Of a stretch of 64,000 bases of DNA, positions 1 through 8,161 are shown piece by piece. The notes beneath the pieces were generated by a model. That model was not told the origin of the DNA and made no database searches. It saw nothing but the letters and a program-made list of their open reading frames with translations. How positions within the stretch are numbered: the first letter of the stretch is position 1; each line of letters begins with the position of its first letter. The DNA is from CAXSBA01 sp965277105 (GTDB taxonomy: Bacteria > Spirochaetota > UBA12135 > COTS27 > CAXSBA01), in NCBI GenBank assembly GCA_965277105.1, contig OZ255710.1, positions 124,001 to 188,000 on the forward strand, written 5' to 3'. The position numbers and the translations under genes are program-made.

Positions 1-75
1 TTTGACTTTTCTAAAAAAGATAAAATAAAGGAAATATTAGCAAATCTTGTTTCTAACAGGAAAAATATCATTTAA
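1..75 (+). CDS. 3' end of an unidentified gene (partial)
   Basis: Frame 1 is open from the window edge for 24 codons and stops at TAA 73-75. The visible tail is lysine- and isoleucine-rich and ends in NRKNII. Too little is present to recognise a family. It is read as the end of a real gene because it runs toward the tRNA in the direction of its neighbours, but a chance open frame of this length in AT-rich DNA is possible. Confidence 0.45.
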   Translation, partial: FDFSKKDKIKEILANLVSNRKNII

Positions 76-194
76 TTTTCTAGCAAAAAAAAATTAATTA
101 TTAACCTGATTTCTACAAAAAAAAAAAAAAGTTCTTAAAAATTCAAAAAAAAATCATATTTTGTCAACTTCATAATAGAATTTGAATTAGTTTT

Positions 195-267
<73 letters not shown>

Positions 268-307
268 TTTTGTTATTATAATATTTTACCGAAGGAACAA
301 TAAATTT

Positions 308-394
308 TTGAAAAGAAGAAAAAGTAAAGCAAAACTTAATAAAAAAAAAGTTAGAAGAAAAAGAAGAATTAAAAAATTAAGAACTGGTAAATAA
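308..394 (+). CDS. Tiny basic protein, COX24/AURKAIP1-like ribosomal protein candidate
   Basis: A 28-codon ORF starting TTG, with a good ribosome binding site GAAGGA at 291-296. More than half of the residues are Lys or Arg, with clusters such as KKKVRRKRRIKK. The size, composition and a short KKLR-type ending resemble the bacterial AURKAIP1/COX24-domain proteins, which are thought to be ribosome-associated. It does not match L34, L36, S20 or Thx motifs that I know. It sits between tRNA-Pro and a hairpin with a T run, so it may be made from the tRNA transcript or its own short mRNA. The family assignment is an inference from composition and length. Confidence 0.55.
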   Translation: MKRRKSKAKLNKKKVRRKRRIKKLRTGK

Positions 395-414
395 ATTATA
401 ATCAAGTAGTTTTT

Positions 415-439
415 AAGGATTTTTTTAAAGCCTTTTTTT
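415..439 (+). terminator. Imperfect intrinsic terminator
   Basis: AAGGATTT (415-422) and AAAGCCTT (427-434) form an 8-bp stem with one A-G mismatch around a TTTT loop, followed by further T residues to 439. It lies 20 nt after the small basic ORF and before the RDD gene. The stem is AT-rich, so strength is uncertain. Confidence 0.45.
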
Positions 440-463
440 AGATTAATAAAAAGTAAGGAAAAA

Positions 464-499
464 ATGGCTAAAGCAATAAAAAGTATGCTTTTATCATGA
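464..499 (+). CDS. Possible 11-residue leader peptide upstream of the RDD gene
   Basis: ATG at 464 is preceded by AAGG (455-458) at a suitable distance and opens an 11-codon frame whose TGA (497-499) overlaps the ATG of the next gene as ATGA. The encoded peptide is MAKAIKSMLLS. The arrangement fits a short coupling ORF that delivers ribosomes to the RDD gene, which has no obvious Shine-Dalgarno of its own. It could also be chance; no family is recognised. Confidence 0.4.
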   Translation: MAKAIKSMLLS

Positions 500-891
500 A
501 TTTAAAAACAAGATTTTTATCTTCTACTCTTGATTGGTTTATTATTTACATTCTTTTTGATCTTATTTTTCGAGAAAATTACGGTATTTACCTGGCTTTG
601 GATCAAGGCACGGTTATATCTTACTCCAATTTAGGGATTAAACTCTTTGCTATATTCCTTTATTATTTGGTTTTTTCTCACTTTTTTTCAGCAACGTTGT
701 CGCAAATGCTACTAGGGATAAAAGTAGTTGGTTTTGATAAGAAAAAACCCACTTTTAAACAAATTCTTCTTCGAATTAACTTTTATTTCCTTTCCATTAT
801 CATTTTCCCTAGCTTTTTTTATTTGGTAAAAAAGGGGCAGGCCTGGCATGACGTGGTGTCAAAAACAACATTAGTGATTAAGAATAATTAG
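496..891 (+). CDS. RDD family membrane protein
   Basis: A 131-residue integral membrane protein with about three hydrophobic helices (near 12-30, 48-66 and 92-110). The LGIKVVGFDKK stretch after the second helix and the GQAWHDVVSKT motif near 114-124 match the RDD family, whose role is usually unknown, with some members linked to ion or osmolyte exchange. It starts within the stop codon of a possible 11-residue leader and its TAG is followed directly by the lipA reading frame, so the two may be cotranscribed. Function cannot be narrowed further from sequence. Confidence 0.75.
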   Translation: MNLKTRFLSSTLDWFIIYILFDLIFRENYGIYLALDQGTVISYSNLGIKLFAIFLYYLVFSHFFSATLSQMLLGIKVVGFDKKKPTFKQILLRINFYFLSIIIFPSFFYLVKKGQAWHDVVSKTTLVIKNN

Positions 892-903
892 TTGATAAAT
901 CAA

Positions 904-1800
904 ATGAATAATAAAAATATCCTTCTCGATAAAAAACCTAGCTACATTAAAATGCAGCCAATTACTGGCAATGGATTTTTCAAGTTAAAGAAAAAACTTA
1001 ATCTAAAAAATCTGCATACCGTATGTGAAGAAGCCAAGTGCCCCAACATTAGCGAGTGTTGGTCGCAAGGTACAGCTACCATTATGATCTTGGGTGACAC
1101 GTGCACTAGGTTTTGCAAATTTTGCAATGTTAAAACTGGTAATCCACAAGGAGTGGTCGATCAAGACGAGCCTTTTCGGGTTGCTGAGGAAATTGTTCAA
1201 AGTGGGTTGAGCTACGTGGTTTTAACCTGCGTTGATCGCGATGATTTAATTGACGGGGGAGCTGGCATCTTTGCTGAAACCATAGAAAATATTAAACAAA
1301 AAAATTCCACTATTAAAGTGGAAGCGTTAATTTCTGATTACCGCGGGAGTAGTTCTTCTTTAAAAAAAATAACGGCAACTAGGTTGGATGTTTTAGCCCA
1401 TAATATTGAAACCGTAGAAGCGTTAACTCCGATGGTTCGAGATAGAAGAGCTAGTTATCGGGTATCGTTAAATTTATTGGAGGCGGCAAAAAAAGAAAAG
1501 CCTAAGCTCTTAACTAAATCTTCTATAATGCTAGGACTAGGAGAAACTATGGAAGAAGTGGAAACTAGTTTGGAAGATCTTCGAAAAGCAGGGGTAGATA
1601 TTGTTACTTTAGGCCAATACTTAAGGCCGAGCAAAAGGCATTTGTCGGTTAAAAAATATTACTCTTTAGAAGAGTTTAAGGGTTTAGAGAAAATTGCTAG
1701 AGAAAAAGGTTTTTTGTTTGTAGCTGCGGGGCCATTGGTTAGGTCTTCTTACCGAGCGGCTGAGCTTTTCGTTAAAGGGCATTTGGCCGCTGTTTCTTAA
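904..1800 (+). CDS. lipA: Lipoyl synthase
   Basis: Radical SAM enzyme that inserts two sulfur atoms into octanoyl groups on carrier proteins to make lipoyl cofactor. Both iron-sulfur motifs are visible: the auxiliary cluster CX4CX5C (C41, C46, C52) and the radical SAM CX3CX2C (C67, C71, C74), counted from the ATG at 904. The C-terminal RSSYRAAELF region carries the conserved RSSY serine that ligates the auxiliary cluster. A TTG at 892 is also in frame, but the ATG fits the family start. Length of about 298 residues is normal. No lipB or 2-oxoacid dehydrogenase gene is in the window, so octanoyl transfer must be supplied elsewhere. Confidence 0.96.
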   Translation: MNNKNILLDKKPSYIKMQPITGNGFFKLKKKLNLKNLHTVCEEAKCPNISECWSQGTATIMILGDTCTRFCKFCNVKTGNPQGVVDQDEPFRVAEEIVQSGLSYVVLTCVDRDDLIDGGAGIFAETIENIKQKNSTIKVEALISDYRGSSSSLKKITATRLDVLAHNIETVEALTPMVRDRRASYRVSLNLLEAAKKEKPKLLTKSSIMLGLGETMEEVETSLEDLRKAGVDIVTLGQYLRPSKRHLSVKKYYSLEEFKGLEKIAREKGFLFVAAGPLVRSSYRAAELFVKGHLAAVS

Positions 1801-1890
1801 CTGAGTTCATTTTAAATTATTGTTATTTTCTAGTTAGTGTTAGTTTAAGGGGCTGCTTTGGATAATTCCAATTATTAAGCCCATTCTCAA

Positions 1891-1899
1891 TGATATAAT
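1891..1899 (+). promoter_or_regulatory. Extended -10 promoter of the PolB-like gene, near-leaderless
   Basis: TGATATAAT is an extended -10 element (TGn plus TATAAT at 1894-1899) only 9 nt before the ATG at 1909, predicting a 5' leader of about 3 nt. No Shine-Dalgarno lies between. A TTGGA/TCCAA inverted repeat (1858-1871) is just upstream and could be an operator, which is speculative. Confidence 0.6.
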
Positions 1900-1908
1900 T
1901 GTATAAAA

Positions 1909-4236
1909 ATGAAGGGATTTATTATCAATTATGAAGTGTATTTTCAAGAAAGAGAAGCGGATTACTACCTGGTTTTAGGGGTTTTAGAGAATGGGAAAAA
2001 TTTCATTTGGCAAATTAATCAACCTTTTTATTTGGGTTTCTTAAAAGAAGCAATCGATAAAAAGTACTATGAAAAAAAAATCAGTAATCGCTTTAAAAAC
2101 TTTAGGGGTACCCCGCTAACTTGCTATTTTTTTTCTAGTAAAAAAAATCTATTAGCTTTAGAAAAAGAGCATCCACATTTAGATATTCAAGAAAAAGACG
2201 TTAATCCAATCAATCAGTTTTTGATGGCCGAGGGAATTAAAACTCAGGTAGAATTTTTAAGCAAGCCGGAAATAAAAAATGATATTTATTTTTTTGATAA
2301 TCCTAAATTCCAAAAAGCGGATTTTTCTTTTGCCAACTTCCCATCTTTGAGGGTGGTTTCAATTGACATTGAAGTAGGAGTGGAAGATAATGTGCTCTAT
2401 TCCATTGCCTTTTATAATAGCGATTATAAAAAGGTTTTTATGGTTGGTCATCCTTTCGCACCTAAAGGGAGTGAATTTGGTTTAGAATTTTTTTCTTCAG
2501 AAAAAGAGCTGCTAATTGGTTTTATCGAGGCGATTAAGGGAATAGATCCCCATTTAATTATGGGTTGGAATGTCGTGGGGTTTGACTTTAGTTTTTTAGC
2601 TAAAAAGTTAGAAGAGCACAATATACCTTTTGCTATTGGGGTTAATGGGTTATTAGCCACGAAGTTTATCGGACAGAAAAGCAGGCAAGCCATCGTTAAA
2701 ATTCCTGGGCGAGCTTTCCTTGAGGGGATGGAAGTGGTTAAGTTGTTTTATCCTAACTTAAAGAGTTATAGCCTAGCTAATGTTTCGGAGGTGCTTTTGA
2801 ACCAAACCAAAACCATAGAAAAAAAAGGCTGGGAAAAAATTAAGGAAATTGACTTCCTCTACCAGAATAAGCCGGAAGAATTTGCCCTTTATAATTTTAA
2901 AGATACCGAACTAGTGTTTAAGATCATTGAAAAAATTCAGGGGATAGATTTAATGCTGGAGCGTTCAAGAATTTCGGGAGTCCCACTAGAGCGTTTAAAA
3001 ACCCCTAACGAAGTGCTGGAACGCCTTTATCTCCCTCTTCTCCATAAGAAATATTATGCCGCTTACAGCCCATTAAAAAAGAAAATTAATTTTTCTCATC
3101 ACCAGGATATTCCTTATCAAGCAGGGTTCCATCGAAGCGTTTGGAAAATTAATTTTGCCTACCTTTTAGAAGATGTTATTACTGCTTATCATTTGGATCC
3201 CTTAGGGATGATTAGAGCTACTTTAGAAAATCAACCTATTCAAACTACCCCCAAAGGTTTTTCCTTCCATCAAAAAGAGCATATTCTTCCTTACCTTATC
3301 GTTAAACTTGGAGAGATTTTAAAGCAAGCAAAAAAAGCAAAGCAGGAAGCTACTTTAAAGGCTGTTAGTATTTTATTTAAAAATATTATTAGTTCTTTAG
3401 CTAATACTCATTCTCGCTTTTTTTTGCCTGGCCTCTACGACTGCCTTAATAACAATGCCCTGTTTATCATTGAAAAAATAATCAGTCAGTTAAAACCTTA
3501 TAACTATGAAGTCCTTTATTATAATCAGTCTACCATGGTTTTGCAATCCAATATTTATTCTAAGTTAGAAGATCAAGAGAAGGTTAAAAATCTTTTGCAA
3601 GATGAACTCGCGAAGGCTCTCCCTCAAAAAAAATTAGCGGAAGTTTCTGAGATTTTTTTTTATAATAATATTTTTATTCCCGAGCAAACTAAAAAAAGGG
3701 AAGTGCTGACTTTAGAACTTTTAGCTCAAAATAATGAAGGGGAAATTACTGAAAACATTACCAAAAGAAATGATTTAAGCATTTTAAATCAGATTAAAAA
3801 AGCCATCATTCTTAAAATTTTTCAACAAGAAAAAATAGAGATTTTTTTAAAAGAATTCAAAAAAGATTTGCTCGCTAGAAAATGGGATGAAGCATTGATC
3901 TACCGGGAAAGATTGTATAAAAAAATTGATGAGCTAGAAAATAAAAATACCCCAGTAGTAGAAGCTGCTAAAAAAATGACCGGGCAATTGGAGAAATACT
4001 ATAAGCTAGGAATCACTAAAGTGGATATTGCCTATGTTTATACCACTAAAGGAGTTTTCCCGGTTCTAGAAAACGCGAGCACTCAAGACTTTTTGTTAGA
4101 GCATAAACTAGATTACTTTCACTACTTAGAAAAAGAAATTTATCCTTATTTGAAAAGTTATTTTGCAAGTTCTAGTATTGCTCCTTTTCTTAATTTACTT
4201 AAAGTAAATGACTTCCAACTAGACTTTTTTAACTAG
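1909..4236 (+). CDS. DNA polymerase II-like protein, exonuclease intact, polymerase site degenerate
   Basis: 775 residues collinear with family B DNA polymerase II. The 3'-5' exonuclease motifs are complete: D153/E155 in SIDIEV, D226 in NVVGFD and Y328/D332 in YNFKD. The polymerase half still aligns (LLERSRISGVPLER, HLDPLGM, SRFFLPGL) but motif A, normally DxxSLYPS, reads NFAYLLED with Asn415, motif B lacks the usual Tyr-Gly, and motif C, normally YGDTDS, reads YYNQST (537-542). All catalytic aspartates are therefore missing. About 190 further residues after motif C are poorly conserved and charged. The protein probably acts as an exonuclease or DNA-binding factor rather than a polymerase. 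The reading frame is uninterrupted, which argues against a decaying pseudogene. Confidence 0.85.
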   Translation: MKGFIINYEVYFQEREADYYLVLGVLENGKNFIWQINQPFYLGFLKEAIDKKYYEKKISNRFKNFRGTPLTCYFFSSKKNLLALEKEHPHLDIQEKDVNPINQFLMAEGIKTQVEFLSKPEIKNDIYFFDNPKFQKADFSFANFPSLRVVSIDIEVGVEDNVLYSIAFYNSDYKKVFMVGHPFAPKGSEFGLEFFSSEKELLIGFIEAIKGIDPHLIMGWNVVGFDFSFLAKKLEEHNIPFAIGVNGLLATKFIGQKSRQAIVKIPGRAFLEGMEVVKLFYPNLKSYSLANVSEVLLNQTKTIEKKGWEKIKEIDFLYQNKPEEFALYNFKDTELVFKIIEKIQGIDLMLERSRISGVPLERLKTPNEVLERLYLPLLHKKYYAAYSPLKKKINFSHHQDIPYQAGFHRSVWKINFAYLLEDVITAYHLDPLGMIRATLENQPIQTTPKGFSFHQKEHILPYLIVKLGEILKQAKKAKQEATLKAVSILFKNIISSLANTHSRFFLPGLYDCLNNNALFIIEKIISQLKPYNYEVLYYNQSTMVLQSNIYSKLEDQEKVKNLLQDELAKALPQKKLAEVSEIFFYNNIFIPEQTKKREVLTLELLAQNNEGEITENITKRNDLSILNQIKKAIILKIFQQEKIEIFLKEFKKDLLARKWDEALIYRERLYKKIDELENKNTPVVEAAKKMTGQLEKYYKLGITKVDIAYVYTTKGVFPVLENASTQDFLLEHKLDYFHYLEKEIYPYLKSYFASSSIAPFLNLLKVNDFQLDFFN

Positions 4237-4246
4237 TTTTTTCGCT

Positions 4247-5041
4247 ATGGAAAGTTTCAAATTAATCATTAGCATTGCTTTTTTTGCTTTTTACGGTTTA
4301 GTGATTTTTAGCTTCATTCAAAAAAATTCTTCTTTTAAAAAAACAATCTTCATTTTGTTTTCTTTGCTTTGGATCTATATATTTTTTTTAATCACTTATT
4401 TTTTAAATAAAGGAAATCTCTCGTTTAATCGTTATTCTGAAGTTTATCTTTTTTTAGTTTTTTTGCTTTTAGTTTTTTTTTTATTACAAGAAATTTTTAT
4501 ATCGAAAAAGCCAATGGCGCTTTTTTACTTTCCCTTCATTATTTATATTAGCCTTTTAGGTTTTTATTTTTTAAAGCAAGAAACCGAAGCCCTTAGTTTT
4601 AACTTAACCACTAAAATATTTTTTAACTACGTAATTGAAAGTTTTTTTTTGTTGGGCGTTGTCGGCTTTTTCTACGTTTTGATGCTATCGATTTTGTACC
4701 GTTATTTGTTGTTAGAATATCAATTTAAAAAAGGTAATTTTTTAAAAAACCGAGTTCCTAGTTTGGATGTTATATCTAATTTAATTGATTTTAATTTACT
4801 TTTTAGTAGCTTTTTTTTCCTATTAAAAATTATTTTTTTAAGCTATTTTTTTAGTCAGCAAAAGTATTTTATTACAGAGGCAAGCACGTTACTTCATTAT
4901 TTAGGGATTATTTTTATTTTTGCTTTTTTTATGATTATTATTTTTTTTCGACTTAAAAGTTGGCTGCATTCTAAATCTAACCTTAGGTGGATTTATTTGG
5001 GAAATGGGCTCTTGGTTATTTATTTTTTATTTTTATACTAA
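4247..5041 (+). CDS. HemX-like integral membrane protein
   Basis: A 264-residue, very hydrophobic protein with about eight predicted membrane helices and few charged loops. Its stop codon abuts the hemA ATG (TAA then ATG), and this position plus size (HemX is about 275 residues) suggests the HemX/CcsA-like family that in several bacteria lowers glutamyl-tRNA reductase level. Sequence motifs are too weak for me to prove the family: no WWD haem-handling signature is present. It is one gene downstream of the PolB-like ORF with a 10-nt gap and is likely in the same transcript. Confidence 0.55.
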   Translation: MESFKLIISIAFFAFYGLVIFSFIQKNSSFKKTIFILFSLLWIYIFFLITYFLNKGNLSFNRYSEVYLFLVFLLLVFFLLQEIFISKKPMALFYFPFIIYISLLGFYFLKQETEALSFNLTTKIFFNYVIESFFLLGVVGFFYVLMLSILYRYLLLEYQFKKGNFLKNRVPSLDVISNLIDFNLLFSSFFFLLKIIFLSYFFSQQKYFITEASTLLHYLGIIFIFAFFMIIIFFRLKSWLHSKSNLRWIYLGNGLLVIYFLFLY

Positions 5042-6247
5042 ATGATTGTCGTTGGGATTAATTATAAAAATACTCCCCTTACGTTAAGGGAGAAGTTTTA
5101 CTTTACTCAAGCAGAAATAGCTGAGCTGCAAAAATCTCATATGCCTTTTCCCTTTGTTATTCTCTCTACTTGTAATCGAACGGAAATCTATTTCAAAAAA
5201 AAAAGTTCTACCCATAGCGAACTTAAAAAGCAAACGAATAAATTAATTACTATTTTATTGCAATATAAAAAGTTGCCTAAAAAAGAAATCATGAATTTTT
5301 TTTATATTTTTTATAGCGAAAAAGCTATTTACCATTTGTTTAAAGTAGCCGCGGGGCTTAACAGTATGATTTTAGGGGAAAATCAAATTTTAGGGCAAAT
5401 AAAAGAAGCGTATAATTTCTCTTTTAAAAATCAGCAATTGCCTGCCTATTTTAATAAAATTTTTCAAGAAGCCATTACGGTAGGCAAGAAAGCTCGTTCG
5501 AAAACTGCGATTAATCGTGGGGGGAGTTCTTTGGGGTCGGTTACTATTGATATTATTAAAAATGTTTTCCCCAACCAAAAAAAGCTCAAGATTTTGGTTT
5601 TTGGTGCTGGAGAAATTGCTCAAGAGGTTTTAAATAATCTTAAAAATTTAAATTTAGAAAAGGTAAAAGTTTACATCACTACGAGGACGAATAAAACGAA
5701 CGACCACTTTTTAGCAGAAGAAAAAATTGAGTGGATTAATTTAAATAATAAAAAAGTTATTATGCGAGAATGCGATATTGTTATAGCCGCCACTTCCACT
5801 AAAAACTATGTTGTCCATTATGAAGAATATGTTAATGAATTGAAAAGCAACTTTAAGCCTCGCCTGTTTATTGATTTGGGAGTTCCGCGTAATATTGACC
5901 CTAAGATAAAAACCTTAGAAGATACTATTCTCTATACTTTAGATGACCTCAAAGGGACTGTCAATCAAAATTACCAAAAGCGGATTGGCGAGGTTAATCA
6001 GGTGAAGAAAATTATCGATGAGCACTTAATTAATCTAGAAAAATGGCGAGTGAAAAAAGATTTTTTAAAGACTTATAGCATTTTGGAAAAACAAATTAAA
6101 CTTTTGCCTGCTAAAAGAAGAAAAAAATATTTAATCACCCTTTCTGCTTTCAAAAAAAATCTACCAGAAACTAAAATGACCTATGAAGAAAAACTAAATA
6201 GCATCATCCTTTTTTTCTTAAATGAAAATATCAATTTAAAAATTTAA
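5042..6247 (+). CDS. hemA: Glutamyl-tRNA reductase
   Basis: First enzyme of the C5 route to tetrapyrroles, reducing glutamyl-tRNA to glutamate-1-semialdehyde with NADPH. The N-terminal GINYKNTPLTLREK, the catalytic Cys44 in LSTCNRTE, AAGLNSMILGENQILGQIKEA and the nucleotide-binding VFGAGEIAQEV are typical. At 401 residues it is of normal length. It directly follows a HemX-like gene and overlaps a convergent DUF1365 gene by four bases at the 3' end. It is the only haem biosynthesis enzyme in the window; with ResB/CcsA it implies that this organism makes haem and c-type cytochromes. Confidence 0.95.
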   Translation: MIVVGINYKNTPLTLREKFYFTQAEIAELQKSHMPFPFVILSTCNRTEIYFKKKSSTHSELKKQTNKLITILLQYKKLPKKEIMNFFYIFYSEKAIYHLFKVAAGLNSMILGENQILGQIKEAYNFSFKNQQLPAYFNKIFQEAITVGKKARSKTAINRGGSSLGSVTIDIIKNVFPNQKKLKILVFGAGEIAQEVLNNLKNLNLEKVKVYITTRTNKTNDHFLAEEKIEWINLNNKKVIMRECDIVIAATSTKNYVVHYEEYVNELKSNFKPRLFIDLGVPRNIDPKIKTLEDTILYTLDDLKGTVNQNYQKRIGEVNQVKKIIDEHLINLEKWRVKKDFLKTYSILEKQIKLLPAKRRKKYLITLSAFKKNLPETKMTYEEKLNSIILFFLNENINLKI

Positions 6248-7008
6248 TGCTTTTCTGGATGAGCGAAGAAAGGAATCTTTTTTAAAAACAATAACCCAGC
6301 TTGCCAGTAAATAGCTAAAAAAGTTTTAAGGGTGATAAAAGGATATTTGAGGGAGTAAAGAAAAATTTTCCAGGGAGAAAAAACTTCTCTTTTTAAATGT
6401 AGGCATGCAGAGAAAACTTTGTTTTTTTTTTCTAAGTTATGCATCGTGATGTTTAAATTTTCTGCTTCGGGGGAAGAAAAACTCCATTGATACATTTGTT
6501 CCATAGGGAAAAAAGGCGAAACGTGAAATTCTTTTTTCAGCTGGGAAAAAGAGTAGTTCGGACTTGGTTCACTGATTTTTAGTACATAAGCATATTTTTC
6601 ATTCCAGGGGGTATTGTTAATGTCAGCAATAATCACTTGTAATTTTTTTTTAGCTTTAGTGAAGCAATAGTAAAAGGTAACCGGATTAAAACAAAAACCC
6701 CAGTAGCGCAGATGAGTAAGCATAGTAATGGGACCGGCAATGGTTATTTGATGTTTTTCTTGAAGGAAGTTTGTTATCCTTTTACGTAGGTCACCTTTTC
6801 TTCTATCCCAGTAATCTTTTTCATGAAAAGCAATTAAATGCGAGCGATTAATCCCCCAGAAAAATTTTTGAGGATTTTTATAAAGCTCATCTAAATCAAG
6901 ATAAGCCATAAAAGTATTATAATAAAAGCTATGCTTTTTAGGACTCACTCTTGTATGGATTATTTTCCCATGGTAGAGAAAATGAGAATGATTTACCGGC
7001 TTAACCAC
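6244..7008 (-). CDS. DUF1365 domain protein
   Basis: 254 residues matching DUF1365, recognised by MLTHLRYWGFCFNPVTFYYC near 98-117 and the preceding IVHxRxxPxxHSFxYxxFM-like N-terminus. In other bacteria such genes lie beside cyclopropane-fatty-acid synthase-like and amine oxidase-like genes and are loosely linked to lipid modification; the reaction is unknown. None of those partners is here. The start is taken as GTG at 7008. The stop overlaps the hemA stop on the other strand, so transcription from the two sides converges without room for a terminator. Confidence 0.85.
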   Translation of the reverse strand: MVKPVNHSHFLYHGKIIHTRVSPKKHSFYYNTFMAYLDLDELYKNPQKFFWGINRSHLIAFHEKDYWDRRKGDLRKRITNFLQEKHQITIAGPITMLTHLRYWGFCFNPVTFYYCFTKAKKKLQVIIADINNTPWNEKYAYVLKISEPSPNYSFSQLKKEFHVSPFFPMEQMYQWSFSSPEAENLNITMHNLEKKNKVFSACLHLKREVFSPWKIFLYSLKYPFITLKTFLAIYWQAGLLFLKKIPFFAHPEKH

Positions 7009-7045
7009 TAGGAGTAATTAGTCGCTGGAATTTTTAGTAATAATT

Positions 7046-8080
7046 TTAAGTTAATGATTCTAGCCTTTTTTTTAGTTCTTCTAGCATTTCATCATTGAAG
7101 TCAAGATGAGTCACCATTCGCATTTTTTGAGTGTCCATTTTAGTAAAAAGAATTTTTTTCTCTTCCATTTTTTGCAAGAAGCTATTTTTCTTTTTTTCTT
7201 TAAGGTAAAAAATAATAATGTTGGTTTCAGCAGGTTCTACTTGGTTAACCCAAGGACAGCTTTTAAGGATTTCTTCAATTACTTTGGCCCTTTGATGATC
7301 CTCTTTTAACCTAGTGATGTTGCGCTCTAAAGCAAAAATACCAGCTGCTGCGAGATAGCCAACCTGTCGCATCCCCCCACCTAACCTTTTTCTAATCCTT
7401 AACGCCTGAGTAATGTGTTCTTTATTACCAATCAACAAAGAGCCAATAGGAGCCCCTAACCCTTTCGATAAACAAACAGAAATAGTGTCAAAAATTTCAC
7501 CGTACTCTTCAGCAGAGGTCTGGGTTTTGATTAAAGCATTAAATAAGCGAGCTCCGTCTAGGTGAAAAGTTAGTTGGTATTTTTGGCAAATTGCTTTTAT
7601 TTTCTTTAGCTCGACTAAATCCCAGCAAGCTCCTCCTCCTTTATTGGTAGTATTTTCAATACATACTAGTTTAGGCACTGGAAGATGAATATCGCCTCTC
7701 GTGGTTAAATTTTTCTCTAATTCTTCGGCTGTAAATTTCCCTTTATCCCCTTTTAATAGTATCGTGGTAACCCCACTGTTAGCAGCAATCCCTCCACCTT
7801 CGTAATGGTGAATATGAGCAAGTTCTGAACAGAACAAACTATCTCCCGGATTAGTATGCAGTTTAATAGCTGTCTGATTGGCCATCGTTCCTGAAGGGAA
7901 AAACAAAGCAGCTTCTTGCTTAAATAGTTCTGCTGCTTTTTTCTGCAGAGCATTAGCGGTAGGGTCTTTCTCATAAACGTCATCGCCTACTGGGGCAGCA
8001 AGCATTGCCTTTAGCATGGGAGGTGTGGGCCTAGTTATCGTGTCGCTTGAAAGGTCTATTGTTTCAGTTGCTAAATTCAT
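7046..8080 (-). CDS. ltaE: Low-specificity L-threonine aldolase
   Basis: PLP enzyme of the beta-eliminating lyase family that cleaves threonine or allo-threonine to glycine and acetaldehyde. The opening IDLSSDTITRPTPPML, GDDVYEKDPT and FFPSGTMANQ are hallmark motifs; SVCLSKGLGAPIGS contains the PLP lysine (about K206). 344 residues is normal. A TATAAT on this strand (8092-8097) is 11 nt before the ATG, so the mRNA leader may be only about 5 nt and no Shine-Dalgarno is visible. With GlyRS nearby the product glycine is relevant, but that link is only suggestive. Confidence 0.93.
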   Translation of the reverse strand: MNLATETIDLSSDTITRPTPPMLKAMLAAPVGDDVYEKDPTANALQKKAAELFKQEAALFFPSGTMANQTAIKLHTNPGDSLFCSELAHIHHYEGGGIAANSGVTTILLKGDKGKFTAEELEKNLTTRGDIHLPVPKLVCIENTTNKGGGACWDLVELKKIKAICQKYQLTFHLDGARLFNALIKTQTSAEEYGEIFDTISVCLSKGLGAPIGSLLIGNKEHITQALRIRKRLGGGMRQVGYLAAAGIFALERNITRLKEDHQRAKVIEEILKSCPWVNQVEPAETNIIIFYLKEKKKNSFLQKMEEKKILFTKMDTQKMRMVTHLDFNDEMLEELKKRLESLT

Positions 8081-8091
8081 AAGGTTATTTA

Positions 8092-8097
8092 ATTATA
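8092..8097 (-). promoter_or_regulatory. -10 hexamer of ltaE, near-leaderless
   Basis: Minus-strand TATAAT with 11 nt between it and the ltaE ATG (8080). The expected start of transcription is about 5 nt before the codon, and the intervening TAAATAACCTT contains no purine-rich ribosome binding site. Confidence 0.5.
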
Positions 8098-8161
8098 GTA
8101 TTAGTATTGTTTTTTTAAAAAAAGTAGTTAAGTTAATTTAAAAGTTTTATAACAGAAAAAA

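Noticed and set aside
117..130. A14 tract before tRNA-Pro as a regulatory element
   Set aside because: Similar A and T runs occur throughout this AT-rich genome; nothing ties it to function.
892..903. TTG 892 as the lipA start
   Set aside because: Only four extra residues, no ribosome binding site, and the ATG at 904 matches the family start.
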